DNA of 64,000 bases from Polynucleobacter sp. MWH-Loch1C5 (GTDB taxonomy: Bacteria > Pseudomonadota > Gammaproteobacteria > Burkholderiales > Burkholderiaceae). The stretch's first letter is position 1; each line of letters opens with the position of its first letter. The notes under the pieces are model-generated. The model searched no databases. It was not told the DNA's origin and saw only the letters and a program-made list of their open reading frames with translations. A program made the position numbers and the translations under genes. Shown piece after piece: positions 54,229-64,000 of the stretch. The DNA is taken from positions 930,001 through 994,000 of the forward strand of contig NZ_JACVPR010000001.1 of the NCBI RefSeq assembly GCF_018881775.1, in the 5' to 3' direction.

Positions 54229-57200
54229 ATGAACGCCCCATTACCTCTTAATGCCTTGCCTGAGCATGTTGAGCATGCTCCCCGTTTGCGAGAAATCCCA
54301 TATAACTACACCTCTTTTTCGGATCGAGAGATCGTTATTCGCCTATTGGGTGATGATGCATGGCAAATTTTGGATGGCTTAAGGTCAGGTCGCAAAACCG
54401 GGCGTTCTGCGCGCATGCTCTATGAGGTCTTGGGAGATATTTGGGTTGTTCAGCGTAATCCGTTTTTGCAGGATGATTTACTAGACAACCCTGGGCGCCG
54501 TAAACAACTCATTGAAGCCTTGCATCATCGTCTGCGCGAAGTAAAAAAGCGCATGACATTGGATTTGGCTGATAAGGTTGAAAAGCTCATTGCTAAAGCT
54601 ACAGAAGCTGTAGAGCACTTTGACGCAGAATTCGAGCGTATCAGTATCCTCAGAAAGCAGGCTAAGCGCCTGCTGGGCAAACATACCGCTTTAGACAATA
54701 TTGGTTTTGATGGTTTAGCGCGCGTCTCTCATGTGACTGATGCCACAGATTGGCGAGTGGAGTATCCCTTTGTCGTTCTGACGCCAGACACAGAGGCTGA
54801 GATACCCGGTTTGGTCAAAGCTTGTATCAGTTTAGGTTTGACGATTATTCCGCGTGGAGGTGGTACTGGATATACAGGTGGTGCGGTACCTCTATCTCCT
54901 ATGTCTGCGGTTATTAATACCGAAAAATTAGAAGACTTGGGCGCCGTTGAACTCTTACGCTTAGAAGGTTTAGACCGTGAAGTGGCTACAGTGTATTCAG
55001 GTGCGGGTGTGGTTACTAAGCGTGTTTCTGATGCGGCCGATCGTGCAGGCTTTGTTTTTGCGGTAGACCCGACCTCTGCCGAAGCCAGTTGTATTGGCGG
55101 CAATATTGCGATGAACGCGGGTGGCAAGAAAGCAGTTCTTTGGGGAACCGCTTTAGATAACTTAGCCTCTTGGCGTATGGTGGATCCTCAGGGGAACTGG
55201 CTAGACGTTGAACGTATTGGCCATAATATGGGCAAGATCCATGATGTTGATTTCGCGACCTTTCGTTTGACATGGTCAGATGGCGAGCATGCGCCAGGTA
55301 AAAAAGTACTCCGTACCGAGGAACTCAAAATCGAGGGCAAAAAGTTCCGTAAAGAAGGCCTTGGTAAAGACGTTACCGATAAATTCTTAGCAGGTCTGCC
55401 AGGCGTACAAAAGGAAGGTTGTGATGGTTTGATTACCAGCGCTCGCTGGGTCTTGCATCGCATGCCAAAGCAAATTCGAACAGTTTGCCTTGAGTTTTTT
55501 GGTCAAGCTCGCGAAGCTATACCGAGTATTGTTGAAATCAAAGACTATTTAGACGCCCAGACGAAGCAAGGTGGCGCTATCTTGGCAGGCTTAGAACATT
55601 TGGATGAGCGCTATTTGCGAGCTGTAGGTTACGCCACCAAGTCCAAGCGCAATGTGATGCCTAAGATGGTATTGATTGGCGACATCGTTGGTGATGATGA
55701 GAATGCTGTTGCAACTGCCGCTAGCGAAGTGATTCGTATTGCTAATACTCGAGTGGGTGAAGGTTTTGTGGCAGTTAGTGCTGAGGCGCGTAAAAAATTC
55801 TGGTTAGATCGCTCACGCACTGCAGCTATTGCTAAACATACGAATGCATTCAAGATCAATGAGGATGTGGTTATTCCACTGAATCGTATGGGTGAGTACA
55901 CCGATGGTATTGAGTACATCAATATTGAGTTGTCACTCAAAAATAAGTTGCAACTACTCGATGAGTTGGAGCTATTTCTTAAGAGTGGACATTTGCCTTT
56001 AGCCAAGGTCGATGATGCAGGCGAAATCGCTGCAGCTGATTTACTAGCCGGCCGCGTTGCACAAGCACTTGAGTTGCTTGCTCAAGTCAGACAGCAGTGG
56101 GCCACTTGGGCGGAGCAGTTAGACCAATACTTTCCGGGCTTACAAGATAGAAGTTTGCGTGCCTCATGGAAGTTGCAGGTTCGTGAGCCCTTAAAGCAGA
56201 TCTTTATTGGTGCCGCCTTTGAGCCCATCCTTAAAGAATGTGTGGCCATTCATAAACGTGTTTTGCGTAGTCGAGTTTTTGTGGCTCTACATATGCACGC
56301 AGGTGACGGTAACGTGCACACCAACATTCCTGTGAACTCTGATAACTATGAGATGTTGCAGGACGCACACAATGCTGTAGCCAAAATTATGAAATTGGCA
56401 CGTTCTTTGAATGGCGTTATTTCTGGTGAGCACGGCATTGGTATAACCAAGTTAGAGTACTTGACGGAAGATGAAATCAAGGACTTCCGAGCCTATAAGA
56501 ATCAAGTAGATCCTGAGGGCCGCTTTAATAAAGGTAAGTTAATGCCAGGGGCTGATTTGCGTAACGCCTATACGCCCAGTTTTGGTTTGATGGGGCATGA
56601 GTCCCTCATCATGCAGCAAAGCGATATTGGCGCGATTGCTGATAGCGTCAAGGATTGTTTGCGTTGTGGCAAATGTAAGCCTGTTTGTGCAACACATGTG
56701 CCACGTGCCAATTTGTTGTATAGCCCACGCAATAAAATCTTGGCCACTTCATTATTGGTTGAGGCGTTTTTATACGAAGAACAGACACGTCGAGGCGTAT
56801 CCATTAAACATTGGGAAGCCTTTGATGACGTTGCTGCGCACTGTACCGTTTGCCATAAGTGTGTGACCCCATGCCCAGTCAAAATTGACTTTGGCGATGT
56901 CACGATGAACATGCGTAATTTATTACGCAAGATGGGTAAGAAAAAATTTAACCCAGGTGCATCTGCGGCCATGTTCTTCTTAAATGCAACTAATCCTGAG
57001 ACGATTCAGTTAACGCGTAAGGTCATGATGGAGTGGGGTTACAAAGCCCAACGTCTAGCGCACCAAGTTCTCAAGAAGTTTGCTAAAGCTCAAACTGCTA
57101 AACCTCCAGCGACTGTGGGCAAGCCACCTGTGCGTGAGCAAGTCATACATTTCATCAATAAGAAGATGCCAGGGAATCTGCCTAAGAAAACTGCACGTGC

Positions 57201-58065
57201 TCTTTTGGATATTGAAGATTCTGACATCGTGCCGATTATTCGTGATCCGAAAAAAACTTCTGTAGATAGTGAGGCGGTTTTTTATTTCCCAGGATGTGGC
57301 TCTGAGCGTCTCTTCTCTCAGGTGGGCTTAGCTACTCAGGCGATGCTCTGGCATGCCGGTGTCCAAACGATATTGCCACCAGGGTATTTGTGTTGTGGCT
57401 ATCCACAGCGCGGATCGGGTGACTTTGATAAAGCAGAAAAAATCATCACAGATAATCGGGTGCTCTTCCATCGTGTAGCAAATACCCTCAACTATTTGGA
57501 TATCAAGACCGTGGTTGTCTCTTGCGGTACTTGCTATGACCAGCTAGCTGGCTATGAGTTTGAGAAAATCTTCCCAGGCTGCCGCATTATTGATATTCAT
57601 GAATTCCTCTTAGAAAAAGGAATCAAACTTGAAGGTGCAAAAGGTGTGCGTTACATGTACCACGATCCATGCCACAGCCCTATGAAGTTGCAGGATCCAT
57701 TAAAGACTGTGAATTCATTAGTGACCACTTCTGATGGCACAACCATTGCTAAAAATGATCGTTGTTGTGGTGAGTCTGGCACTTTAGCCGTAACTCGCCC
57801 TGACATCTCTTCACAAGTGCGCTTCAGAAAAGAGCAAGAGATGCGTAAAGGGGCTGATGCATTACGAGATGGTTTTGATGGTGAGGTCAAAATATTGACG
57901 AGCTGCCCATCTTGTTTGCAAGGTTTATCCCGTTATAACGATGATGCCGGTACTGAGGCAGATTACATCGTCGTTGAAATGGCCAAACATATTTTGGGTG
58001 ATGACTGGATGGTCCAATATGTTCAAGCAGCTAATCAGGGTGGTATCGAGAGAGTCTTGGTTTAA
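54229..58065 (+). CDS. FAD-linked oxidase/Fe-S/CCG fusion oxidoreductase (DUF3683)
   Basis: 1278-residue enzyme fused from parts that are separate in glycolate or D-lactate dehydrogenases. N-terminal DUF3683-type region (about 1-170), FAD-binding domain with [15 protein letters not shown] (about 207-221), FAD-oxidase C-terminal domain with [14 protein letters not shown] and SGEHGIG, two [4Fe-4S] motifs ([23 protein letters not shown]), and two CCG domains ([37 protein letters not shown]). Probably membrane-peripheral and quinone-linked. The substrate, a D-2-hydroxy acid such as D-lactate, is inferred. Confidence 0.88.
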   Translation: MNAPLPLNALPEHVEHAPRLREIPYNYTSFSDREIVIRLLGDDAWQILDGLRSGRKTGRSARMLYEVLGDIWVVQRNPFLQDDLLDNPGRRKQLIEALHHRLREVKKRMTLDLADKVEKLIAKATEAVEHFDAEFERISILRKQAKRLLGKHTALDNIGFDGLARVSHVTDATDWRVEYPFVVLTPDTEAEIPGLVKACISLGLTIIPRGGGTGYTGGAVPLSPMSAVINTEKLEDLGAVELLRLEGLDREVATVYSGAGVVTKRVSDAADRAGFVFAVDPTSAEASCIGGNIAMNAGGKKAVLWGTALDNLASWRMVDPQGNWLDVERIGHNMGKIHDVDFATFRLTWSDGEHAPGKKVLRTEELKIEGKKFRKEGLGKDVTDKFLAGLPGVQKEGCDGLITSARWVLHRMPKQIRTVCLEFFGQAREAIPSIVEIKDYLDAQTKQGGAILAGLEHLDERYLRAVGYATKSKRNVMPKMVLIGDIVGDDENAVATAASEVIRIANTRVGEGFVAVSAEARKKFWLDRSRTAAIAKHTNAFKINEDVVIPLNRMGEYTDGIEYINIELSLKNKLQLLDELELFLKSGHLPLAKVDDAGEIAAADLLAGRVAQALELLAQVRQQWATWAEQLDQYFPGLQDRSLRASWKLQVREPLKQIFIGAAFEPILKECVAIHKRVLRSRVFVALHMHAGDGNVHTNIPVNSDNYEMLQDAHNAVAKIMKLARSLNGVISGEHGIGITKLEYLTEDEIKDFRAYKNQVDPEGRFNKGKLMPGADLRNAYTPSFGLMGHESLIMQQSDIGAIADSVKDCLRCGKCKPVCATHVPRANLLYSPRNKILATSLLVEAFLYEEQTRRGVSIKHWEAFDDVAAHCTVCHKCVTPCPVKIDFGDVTMNMRNLLRKMGKKKFNPGASAAMFFLNATNPETIQLTRKVMMEWGYKAQRLAHQVLKKFAKAQTAKPPATVGKPPVREQVIHFINKKMPGNLPKKTARALLDIEDSDIVPIIRDPKKTSVDSEAVFYFPGCGSERLFSQVGLATQAMLWHAGVQTILPPGYLCCGYPQRGSGDFDKAEKIITDNRVLFHRVANTLNYLDIKTVVVSCGTCYDQLAGYEFEKIFPGCRIIDIHEFLLEKGIKLEGAKGVRYMYHDPCHSPMKLQDPLKTVNSLVTTSDGTTIAKNDRCCGESGTLAVTRPDISSQVRFRKEQEMRKGADALRDGFDGEVKILTSCPSCLQGLSRYNDDAGTEADYIVVEMAKHILGDDWMVQYVQAANQGGIERVLV

Positions 58066-58074
58066 GGAGATAGT

Positions 58075-58473
58075 ATGAGTCAGGCACCGTTACCAGAAAA
58101 TATTACTGTGGATCAAAAAGCCCGTGTCATGGAATTAACTTATGCGGGAGATCGTAGTTATCAGCTTGGATTTGAATTTATGAGAGTTTGGTCACCCTCT
58201 GCTGAAGTCAGGGGGCATGGGCCAGGACAAGAAACCTTGCAAACAGGTAAACGTGATGTCACGATTGTGAGTGTTGAGCCTGTTGGCCACTATGCAATTA
58301 AGCCCGTTTTTTCTGATGGTCATGATTCAGGTATTTACACCTGGGAATATCTCTATGAGATGTGTATCAACCAAGAGCAGATGTGGCAAGACTACCTAGA
58401 TTGTTTAGAAGATGCCGGTGTAGATCGCGATGCGCCAATGGCCAGTGGTGGTCATACATGTGGAAGCCACTGA
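58075..58473 (+). CDS. DUF971 domain protein
   Basis: 132-residue protein of the DUF971 (gamma-butyrobetaine hydroxylase-like N-terminal) family. [21 protein letters not shown] and [27 protein letters not shown] are the family core. A C-terminal Cys/His pair (HTCGSH) may bind metal. It is regularly found beside ubiE in beta-proteobacteria, as here. Function unknown. AGGAGATAG lies before ATG, nine bases after the oxidoreductase gene. Confidence 0.88.
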   Translation: MSQAPLPENITVDQKARVMELTYAGDRSYQLGFEFMRVWSPSAEVRGHGPGQETLQTGKRDVTIVSVEPVGHYAIKPVFSDGHDSGIYTWEYLYEMCINQEQMWQDYLDCLEDAGVDRDAPMASGGHTCGSH

Positions 58474-58474
58474 T

Positions 58475-59218
58475 ATGGCAAAAACCCATTTTGGTTTTCA
58501 GACCGTAGACGAAGCTGAAAAGGCGAGCAAAGTCGCAGAGGTCTTTCATTCAGTCGCTAGTAAATATGACTTGATGAATGACCTGATGTCTGGAGGCCTT
58601 CATCGCATTTGGAAACACTTCACCATTTCAAAAGCAGCAGTTAGACCTGGTCAAAAAGTGCTGGATATCGCCGGTGGTACCGGTGACCTCACGATGAGTT
58701 TTGCAAGCCAGGTAGGGCCTGAAGAAAAAACTGGGGGTCAGGTTTGGTTGACAGATATCAATGCATCCATGCTTTCTCATGGGCGAGATCGTCTGTTGGA
58801 TAAGGGTTTCAAGGTGCCATGCGTGCAGGTTGATGCTGAGCAAATTCCTTTCCCCGGCTCTTATTTTGATTTAGTCACTGTGGCATTTGGTCTGCGCAAT
58901 ATGACACATAAAGATGTTGCTTTGACTGAAATGTTGCGCGTGATCAAGCCGGGTGGCAAGGTCATGGTTCTAGAGTTTTCTAAACCGCATGCATCCATCA
59001 AGTCGCTTTACGATACTTATTCATTTAAGGTGTTGCCGTGGTTAGGTGAAAAAGTGGCTGGCGACGCAGAGAGTTATCGTTACCTCGCGGAGTCGATTCG
59101 CATGCACCCTGACCAAGAAACCTTAAAAGACATGATGTTGGGCGTTGGATTTGATAAGGTTGAATACCACTCTTTAACTGGGGGTATTGTTGCCTTGCAT
59201 ATAGGGTATAAATACTAA
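58475..59218 (+). CDS. ubiE: ubiquinone/menaquinone C-methyltransferase UbiE
   Basis: SAM-dependent C-methylation of the quinone precursor ring. 247 residues. [24 protein letters not shown] is the first family signature, [16 protein letters not shown] the SAM motif I, and [17 protein letters not shown] and [12 protein letters not shown] follow. ATG 58475 begins one base after the DUF971 stop. It leads into the Tim44-like, ubiJ and ubiB genes, a ubiquinone block. Confidence 0.96.
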   Translation: MAKTHFGFQTVDEAEKASKVAEVFHSVASKYDLMNDLMSGGLHRIWKHFTISKAAVRPGQKVLDIAGGTGDLTMSFASQVGPEEKTGGQVWLTDINASMLSHGRDRLLDKGFKVPCVQVDAEQIPFPGSYFDLVTVAFGLRNMTHKDVALTEMLRVIKPGGKVMVLEFSKPHASIKSLYDTYSFKVLPWLGEKVAGDAESYRYLAESIRMHPDQETLKDMMLGVGFDKVEYHSLTGGIVALHIGYKY

Positions 59219-59243
59219 GTGTTGTAACACTGAAGAGGGAAAT

Positions 59244-60149
59244 ATGTTGAAAAAAAGTATGGTTTATTTGACCTTAGCGATGTTCTTAACTGCAGGCTCT
59301 ATGTCTAATGTGGATGCTAAGCGTTTGGGTGGATCAAAAAATGTGGGTAAGCAAGCGCCGACAGCTACACAAAAACAAGCAGCTCCGACGCAGCCTGCGG
59401 CACCTGCTGCGGCACCTAATCAAGCCGCAAAGCCTGCGACACCTGCGACGCCTGCAACGGCAGCGCCCGCGAAAAAAGGTTTTGGCTGGGGCGGTATGTT
59501 GGGTGGTCTAGCCGCTGGCTTGGGTCTTGCATGGCTCTTGTCACATTTTGGTATGGGTGAAGCGGTTGCTTCATTCCTGATGGGTTTCTTGTTGGTTCTA
59601 GCAGTGGCAATGGTAGGTTTCTGGTTGCTAAGAAAGTTTGCTGGTTCAAAACAAGCCACTTTAAAAACAAGCACGCCCAATGGGTTTGATGCTGGTAGAG
59701 CGTATGAGCCGCAACAACATCGTCCAGAGCCAACCATGAGTAGTTATGCCGCTCCTGCCGCACAGGCTCGCGATGATTTCCAAGGCTTTGATCAACAGCT
59801 ATTTATTGACAACGCTAAAAAGCATTTTGTGGCATTACAAGATGCTTGGGATCGTGGCGATGTTCAAAGATTGCGTGAGTTCACTACGCCCCAAATGTTC
59901 CTGGAGCTAGAGCGTGATCTCTTGGCGCGTGCTAACCAGCTCAATCGCACTGAAGTTTTGACTCTGGATGCCGAAGTGATGGGTCAAGAGAAGACTGAGG
60001 ATGTATATCAGGTGAGTGTGCGTTTCTCCGGTATGATTCGTGAAGAAATTGACGGTACCGCTGAGTCATTTGTCGAAGTATGGAATCTCACTAAACCAGC
60101 CAATGGTTCTGGTGGTTGGGTTTTAGCGGGAATCTCTCAGTTGGTATAA
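59244..60149 (+). CDS. Tim44-like domain protein
   Basis: 301 residues: signal peptide (about 1-25), Ala/Pro/Gln/Thr-rich linker (about 35-78), two hydrophobic segments (about 80-100 and 103-130), and a C-terminal Tim44-like (NTF2-fold) domain from about 175 (FIDNAKKHFVALQDAWDRGDVQRLREFTTPQMFLEL). In mitochondria Tim44 tethers import motors; bacterial versions have no settled role. It lies between ubiE and ubiJ in many Burkholderiales. GAGGGAA precedes ATG. Confidence 0.9.
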   Translation: MLKKSMVYLTLAMFLTAGSMSNVDAKRLGGSKNVGKQAPTATQKQAAPTQPAAPAAAPNQAAKPATPATPATAAPAKKGFGWGGMLGGLAAGLGLAWLLSHFGMGEAVASFLMGFLLVLAVAMVGFWLLRKFAGSKQATLKTSTPNGFDAGRAYEPQQHRPEPTMSSYAAPAAQARDDFQGFDQQLFIDNAKKHFVALQDAWDRGDVQRLREFTTPQMFLELERDLLARANQLNRTEVLTLDAEVMGQEKTEDVYQVSVRFSGMIREEIDGTAESFVEVWNLTKPANGSGGWVLAGISQLV

Positions 60150-60152
60150 GTT

Positions 60153-60716
60153 CTGAAAACGATTACTGCGTCTTTAAATCATGTACTGGCCCAAGAATCT
60201 TGGGCCAGTAGTCTTTTAAAAAAACACTCTGGAAAAGTACTTCGACTCGATTTGCCAATCAAGACTTTGGTCTTGAAGATTGGGCAAGAGGGATACTTTG
60301 AGGAAGCCGATTTACAAGCTCCCGCAAATGTGACACTCACTGCTGGGCAGGAAGTTTTTTTTGCATTTATTGAAGGTGGCTCTGAGAAAGCCAGTCAACA
60401 CGTCAAGGTCTCAGGAGATGTTGACTTGGCTCAAGCAGTAGGTCAATTAGCAACACATTTGCGCTGGGATGTAGAAGAAGATCTATCTAAATTGATTGGT
60501 GACTCGCTAGCTCACCAGGTAGTGCAGGTGATCTTACAAGGTCAACACCGCTCACAGGCTGCCATCTCTGATCTGTCCGGCAGTGTTTTAGAGTTTTTGA
60601 CTCACGAAAAACAAATTCTTGTTACAAAAGATCAGTTGGAGGCATTCAAGGGTAAGATAAGAATCTTGCGCGATGATTTGGATCGCCTAGAAAAAAGAAT
60701 TCAGCGCTTGAATTAA
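60153..60716 (+). CDS. ubiJ: ubiquinone biosynthesis accessory factor UbiJ (SCP2-like), CTG start
   Basis: Lipid-binding SCP2-type protein of the Ubi complex, about 187 residues. From CTG 60153 the N-terminus reads KTITASLNHVLAQESWAS, then HSGKVLRLDLP, matching the conserved UbiJ start; in-frame stop TAA lies at 60147-60149 and no ATG, GTG or TTG occurs before TTG 60252, which would remove 33 conserved residues. ATT 60162 is another option. The C-terminus (LRDDLDRLEKRIQRLN) is a coiled coil suited to UbiK. A strong hairpin overlaps codons 11-19. Confidence 0.75.
   Translation: MKTITASLNHVLAQESWASSLLKKHSGKVLRLDLPIKTLVLKIGQEGYFEEADLQAPANVTLTAGQEVFFAFIEGGSEKASQHVKVSGDVDLAQAVGQLATHLRWDVEEDLSKLIGDSLAHQVVQVILQGQHRSQAAISDLSGSVLEFLTHEKQILVTKDQLEAFKGKIRILRDDLDRLEKRIQRLN
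60184..60217 (+). repeat. 12-bp perfect hairpin with T-rich tail inside ubiJ 5' end
   Basis: TACTGGCCCAAG (60184-60195) is perfectly complementary to CTTGGGCCAGTA (60199-60210) with a three-base loop AAT, followed by GTCTTTT. It resembles an intrinsic terminator and lies 35 bases after the Tim44-like stop. It also encodes conserved-looking UbiJ residues, so it may act as an attenuator between the two genes. Confidence 0.65.
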
Positions 60717-60734
60717 CAATAACAGGATCAAGTT

Positions 60735-62312
60735 GTGACCCGTTCCTTACGGCTATTAAAAATACTTTTCACGATTTGGCGTTACGGCTTAGTGGGCATC
60801 GTAGCTAAGAGCTTGCGCCCGGGGCTATTGCGTTTCCTTTTGCAGCTATATGCCTTTTTGGGTCCTCGCTCAGCGTCGCGCGGTCAGAGTTTGCGTTTGG
60901 CCCTTGAAGCTCTCGGGCCCATATTTGTGAAGTTTGGCCAAGTCCTCTCGACCCGACGCGATCTGTTGCCGCTCGACATTGCCGATGAGTTAGCGAAGTT
61001 GCAGGACCAAGTCCCGCCTTTTTCTGAAGACCAGTCGGTTCGTTTAATTGAAGCCTCTCTTGGTCAGAGTATTGATGAAGTCTTTAGTCATTTTGAGCGT
61101 AAACCCGTCGCTAGTGCTTCTGTAGCCCAGGTACATTTTGGAGTTTTGAAAGCCCATCCTAAATATCCCGAGTGGGAGGGTCGTGCTGTCGCAATTAAAG
61201 TGTTAAGGCCTGGCATTTTGCCCATCATTGAAAGCGACTTAGCCTTACTGAAGACGATTGCCGGTTTGGTAGAGAAATTCTGGAAAGATGGTAAACGACT
61301 CAAACCCAAAGAGAATGTGGAAGAGTTTGATACCTACTTGCATGATGAGTTGGATTTAATGCGTGAGGCAGCTAACGCTAGTCAGCTCAGAAGAAATTTT
61401 GCAGACTCTGACAAATTGATGATCCCTGAAATCTATTGGGATTTATCGGGCATGAACGTGATGGTCATGGAACGCATGTACGGTATTCCGATTTCTCGTT
61501 TAGATGATTTAGTCAAGGCAGGTATCGACCTCAAGAAATTAGCATCGGATGGCGTTGAGATTTTCTTTACTCAAGTTTTTGAGCATGGTTTCTTTCATGC
61601 GGACATGCACCCCGGCAATATTTTTGTCAGCGTACAACCTGAATCTTTTGGACGTTATATCTCTTTAGATTTCGGTATTGTTGGGGCCTTATCTGATTTT
61701 GATAAAAATTATTTAGCCCAAAATTTCCTCGCTTTCTTTAACAGAGACTATCGTCGAGTCGCTGAGCTACATATTGAGTCTGGATGGGTTCCGAAGGAAA
61801 CACGAGTTGAAGAACTTGAAGGGGCTGTCCGAGCGGTTTGTGAACCCTATTTTGACCGCCCCTTAAAAGAAATCTCTTTGGGCATTGTCCTGATGAGACT
61901 CTTCCAAGCCTCACGACGTTTTAATGTTGAAATTCAGCCGCAACTGACTTTATTGCAAAAAACCTTGCTCAACGTGGAAGGTTTGGGGCGTCAGTTGGAT
62001 CCAGATATGGATTTATGGAAGACGGCTAAACCCGTGCTGGAGCGTTGGGTTGATCAACAAATCGGCATTCGTGGCTTTTTACAGCGTATCAAAGATGAGG
62101 CTCCGCATTGGGCTAAGTTAGTACCCACTATTCCTAGATTGCTTGCCCAGTGGTTAGAAAACCATAAGGAGTCGACTGATGAAGATCAGAATAAGCTCTT
62201 GGAACAATTGCTCAAGGAGCAAACTAAACTGAAAAAACGTTTCACCTACTTGGGGATATTGACCTCCGTCTTGATTTTGGGCTTGATTCTGTCACTAAGC
62301 TACCCCCGCTAA
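60735..62312 (+). CDS. ubiB: ubiquinone biosynthesis regulatory ATPase UbiB
   Basis: Atypical kinase-like (ABC1/ADCK) membrane protein needed for ubiquinone synthesis. 525 residues. The N-terminal KxGQ-type motif is [16 protein letters not shown] (about 71-86), the Ala-rich loop is [11 protein letters not shown], and [20 protein letters not shown] and [14 protein letters not shown] follow; one or two C-terminal TM helices (about 500-522) end the protein. Start is GTG 60735 after AGGATCAAG, 18 bases after ubiJ. Confidence 0.96.
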   Translation: MTRSLRLLKILFTIWRYGLVGIVAKSLRPGLLRFLLQLYAFLGPRSASRGQSLRLALEALGPIFVKFGQVLSTRRDLLPLDIADELAKLQDQVPPFSEDQSVRLIEASLGQSIDEVFSHFERKPVASASVAQVHFGVLKAHPKYPEWEGRAVAIKVLRPGILPIIESDLALLKTIAGLVEKFWKDGKRLKPKENVEEFDTYLHDELDLMREAANASQLRRNFADSDKLMIPEIYWDLSGMNVMVMERMYGIPISRLDDLVKAGIDLKKLASDGVEIFFTQVFEHGFFHADMHPGNIFVSVQPESFGRYISLDFGIVGALSDFDKNYLAQNFLAFFNRDYRRVAELHIESGWVPKETRVEELEGAVRAVCEPYFDRPLKEISLGIVLMRLFQASRRFNVEIQPQLTLLQKTLLNVEGLGRQLDPDMDLWKTAKPVLERWVDQQIGIRGFLQRIKDEAPHWAKLVPTIPRLLAQWLENHKESTDEDQNKLLEQLLKEQTKLKKRFTYLGILTSVLILGLILSLSYPR

Positions 62313-62332
62313 GCCCTATAATTGCGGGTTCT

Positions 62333-62962
62333 ATGAAAAAATATTTCATCGCTGGTATTTTGGTTTGGGCGCCATTGGCGATCACCATTTGGGTGATCAC
62401 ATGGGGCGTTTCTGTATTGGACGGCGTTTTTGGTTCAATCATGTCTGCCATCATGGCAGTCACTCCTGGTGATACTCAACCAACACTGAAGAGTTTCCGC
62501 GCTATACCGGGTTTGGGCGTCATCATTGTCCTAGCTATTATTTTTGTATCTGGGTTACTCGCTGCTAACTATGCAGGTCAATGGTGGATCAAATTATGGG
62601 ATCGATTCATCAATCGTATTCCGATTGTTAAATCGATTTACTCGAGTGTGAAGCAGGTCTCAGATACCTTGTTCTCAAGTAAAGGAAATGCGTTTAGGCA
62701 AGCTGTTTTAATTCCCTATCCTAGAAACGGCTCATGGACTATTGCCTTTGTCACAGGTAATCCTGCACAAGAGGTCGCTAATAAGTTAAAAGAAGAGCAC
62801 TTGAATGTGTTTGTTCCAACAACACCTAACCCGACCTCGGGCTTTTTCATGATTGTGCCTAAAGCAGACATGATTGAGCTAGATATGACAGTAGAAGAGG
62901 CGCTGAAGCATATCGTTTCCATGGGTTCGGTGCCACCAACTCAATCTAATAGTAATAAATAA
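62333..62962 (+). CDS. DUF502 family membrane protein
   Basis: 209-residue inner-membrane protein with two TM helices (about 6-40 and 62-84). [61 protein letters not shown] and the C-terminal [18 protein letters not shown] are the DUF502 core. Function unknown. It lies between ubiB and aspS, a usual beta-proteobacterial order. TATAAT ten bases upstream of ATG may be its own promoter. Confidence 0.9.
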   Translation: MKKYFIAGILVWAPLAITIWVITWGVSVLDGVFGSIMSAIMAVTPGDTQPTLKSFRAIPGLGVIIVLAIIFVSGLLAANYAGQWWIKLWDRFINRIPIVKSIYSSVKQVSDTLFSSKGNAFRQAVLIPYPRNGSWTIAFVTGNPAQEVANKLKEEHLNVFVPTTPNPTSGFFMIVPKADMIELDMTVEEALKHIVSMGSVPPTQSNSNK

Positions 62963-62978
62963 TAATCAGGACGTTTTT

Positions 62979-64000
62979 ATGGCAATGCGCAGTCACCTTT
63001 GTGGGCAAGTCAATGAGACTTTAATCGGGCAAGAAGTTCAACTTACAGGTTGGGTTAATCGTCGTCGTGATCATGGCGGTGTGATTTTTATTGATCTACG
63101 TGATCGTGAAGGCTTTGTGCAGGTGGTTTGTGATCCAGATCGCCCTGAAATGTTTGCAACGGCTGAGCAAATTCGTAATGAGTTCTGTGTACAAATTAAA
63201 GGTTTAGTTAGAGCTCGTCCAGCGGGTACAGAGAATAATGATCTTGCATCAGGCAAGATTGAGTTGCTCTGCAAAGAACTCATTATTCTGAATGCCTCGG
63301 TCACGCCACCGTTTCAGTTAGACGATGAGAATCTCTCAGAGACCACCCGTTTGACGCACCGCGTATTAGATTTGCGTAGACCGCAAATGCAAAAGAACCT
63401 GATGCTCCGTTATCGTGTCGCCATGGAAACAAGACGCTACTTAGACGCAGCAGGTTTTGTCGATATTGAAACGCCGATGCTGACTAAGAGTACGCCTGAA
63501 GGTGCGCGAGATTATTTGGTGCCATCTCGGGTGCATGATGGTCAATTTTTTGCCTTACCGCAATCGCCTCAGTTATTTAAACAGTTATTGATGGTCGCTG
63601 GTTTTGAGCGTTACTACCAAATTACAAAATGTTTCCGTGATGAGGACTTGCGCGCTGACCGTCAGCCAGAATTTACTCAAATCGATTGTGAAACTGCATT
63701 TTTAGATGAGTTTGAAATTCGTGATTTATTCGAAAATATGGTTCGTCATATTTTCAAGACCGTCATGAATGTTGAGTTGGCTAACCCATTTCCAGTTATG
63801 CCCTATTCAGAAGCTATGGCGCGCTTTGGCTCTGACAAGCCTGATTTGAGAGTGAAGCTTGAGTTCACTGAATTAACAGATGTGATGGCTGATGTAGATT
63901 TCAAAGTTTTCTCAGCACCCGCACAACAAGAAAATGGGCGCGTGGTTGGTTTGCGCGTGCCAGGCGGTGCAGAGATTAGCCGTAGTGAAATTGATGATTA
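62979..64000 (+). CDS. aspS: aspartyl-tRNA synthetase, 5' part (runs off window)
   Basis: Class II synthetase, bacterial type; first 340 residues seen, frame open at the window end (full family length about 600). The anticodon-binding OB fold (about 1-110: [30 protein letters not shown]) is followed by class II motif 1 ([41 protein letters not shown]) and motif 2 ([19 protein letters not shown]). Insertion of the bacterial GAD domain begins near the edge. AGGACG precedes ATG 62979. Whether it is discriminating cannot be judged from this part. Confidence 0.95.
   Translation, partial: MAMRSHLCGQVNETLIGQEVQLTGWVNRRRDHGGVIFIDLRDREGFVQVVCDPDRPEMFATAEQIRNEFCVQIKGLVRARPAGTENNDLASGKIELLCKELIILNASVTPPFQLDDENLSETTRLTHRVLDLRRPQMQKNLMLRYRVAMETRRYLDAAGFVDIETPMLTKSTPEGARDYLVPSRVHDGQFFALPQSPQLFKQLLMVAGFERYYQITKCFRDEDLRADRQPEFTQIDCETAFLDEFEIRDLFENMVRHIFKTVMNVELANPFPVMPYSEAMARFGSDKPDLRVKLEFTELTDVMADVDFKVFSAPAQQENGRVVGLRVPGGAEISRSEIDD

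Noticed and set aside
59218..59231. AGTGTTGTAACACT palindrome between ubiE and the Tim44-like gene
   Set aside because: Six-base stem with a two-base loop and no T tail; too short to call a terminator or operator.
59416..59763. Reverse-strand frames opposite the Tim44-like linker
   Set aside because: They arise from the repetitive Ala/Pro codons and show no known motif.

Overview
This 64 kb window is a gene-dense chromosomal segment of a betaproteobacterium in the Burkholderiaceae. The proteins, moderate GC content, compact spacing and gene order all fit a Polynucleobacter-like freshwater bacterium. The genus is inferred from protein character and synteny, not from a search. I see no insertion sequence, prophage, integrase, CRISPR array, plasmid function or restriction system. 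No gene-free stretch exceeds 300 bases. The two longest gaps are 1736-1991, which holds a sigma-54 promoter with NtrC-type sites, and 16540-16712, the cytochrome oxidase promoter.

Layout. 1-1735: 3' end of an unknown gene, an MFS transporter, and ubiK. 1736-4760: nitrogen-limitation operon (TorF-like porin, glnK, amtB). 4776-9501: glutathione synthesis (gshA, gshB) followed by a regulatory PTS (EIIA-Man, HPr, EI). 9488-12386: moeB/thiF-like, ctpA and gpmA on the minus strand. 12406-16539: rhodanese, grxC, secB, gpsA, trmL, comF and a methyltransferase-like protein without its SAM glycine loop. 16540-25620: aa3-type cytochrome c oxidase structural and assembly genes with heme O/A synthesis. 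25617-27442: rpoH under a perfect CIRCE element, and ftsY. 27464-31550: M16 protease pair, rsmD, coaD, ferredoxin. 31547-36368: pth, rplY, prs, tRNA-Gln, ispE and a TPR-LolB fusion. 36404-38268: mutM, mutY. 38242-45788: rapZ, hprK, ptsN, hpf, rpoN, lptB, lptA, lptC, kdsC, kdsD. 45807-53597: uvrA, MFS, ssb, queF, 5'-nucleotidase, ilvA. 53639-64000: DedA-like protein, a 1278-residue FAD/Fe-S oxidoreductase, DUF971, ubiE, Tim44-like, ubiJ, ubiB, DUF502 and the 5' part of aspS.

How the genes work together. Nitrogen and carbon signalling recurs: an NtrC/sigma-54-controlled glnK-amtB operon, rpoN itself, EI/HPr/EIIA-Man with no sugar permease, and PtsN, HPr kinase and RapZ. Respiration is the second theme: complete aa3 oxidase with its copper and heme assembly factors, plus ubiquinone factors UbiK, UbiE, UbiJ and UbiB. 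Envelope biogenesis (lpt genes, kdsC/D, LolB, CtpA) is the third.

Most notable observations: (1) nine genes, most at the head of a transcription unit, carry a TANNNT hexamer exactly six bases before the start codon, as expected for leaderless mRNAs; (2) an NtrC/sigma-54 control region for torF-glnK-amtB; (3) a perfect CIRCE operator on rpoH; (4) a TPR-LolB fusion that lacks the lipoprotein cysteine; (5) ubiJ probably starting at a CTG codon with a 12-bp terminator-like hairpin inside its first codons; (6) a BioC-like protein with motif I lost; (7) a MutY with unusual cysteine spacing.
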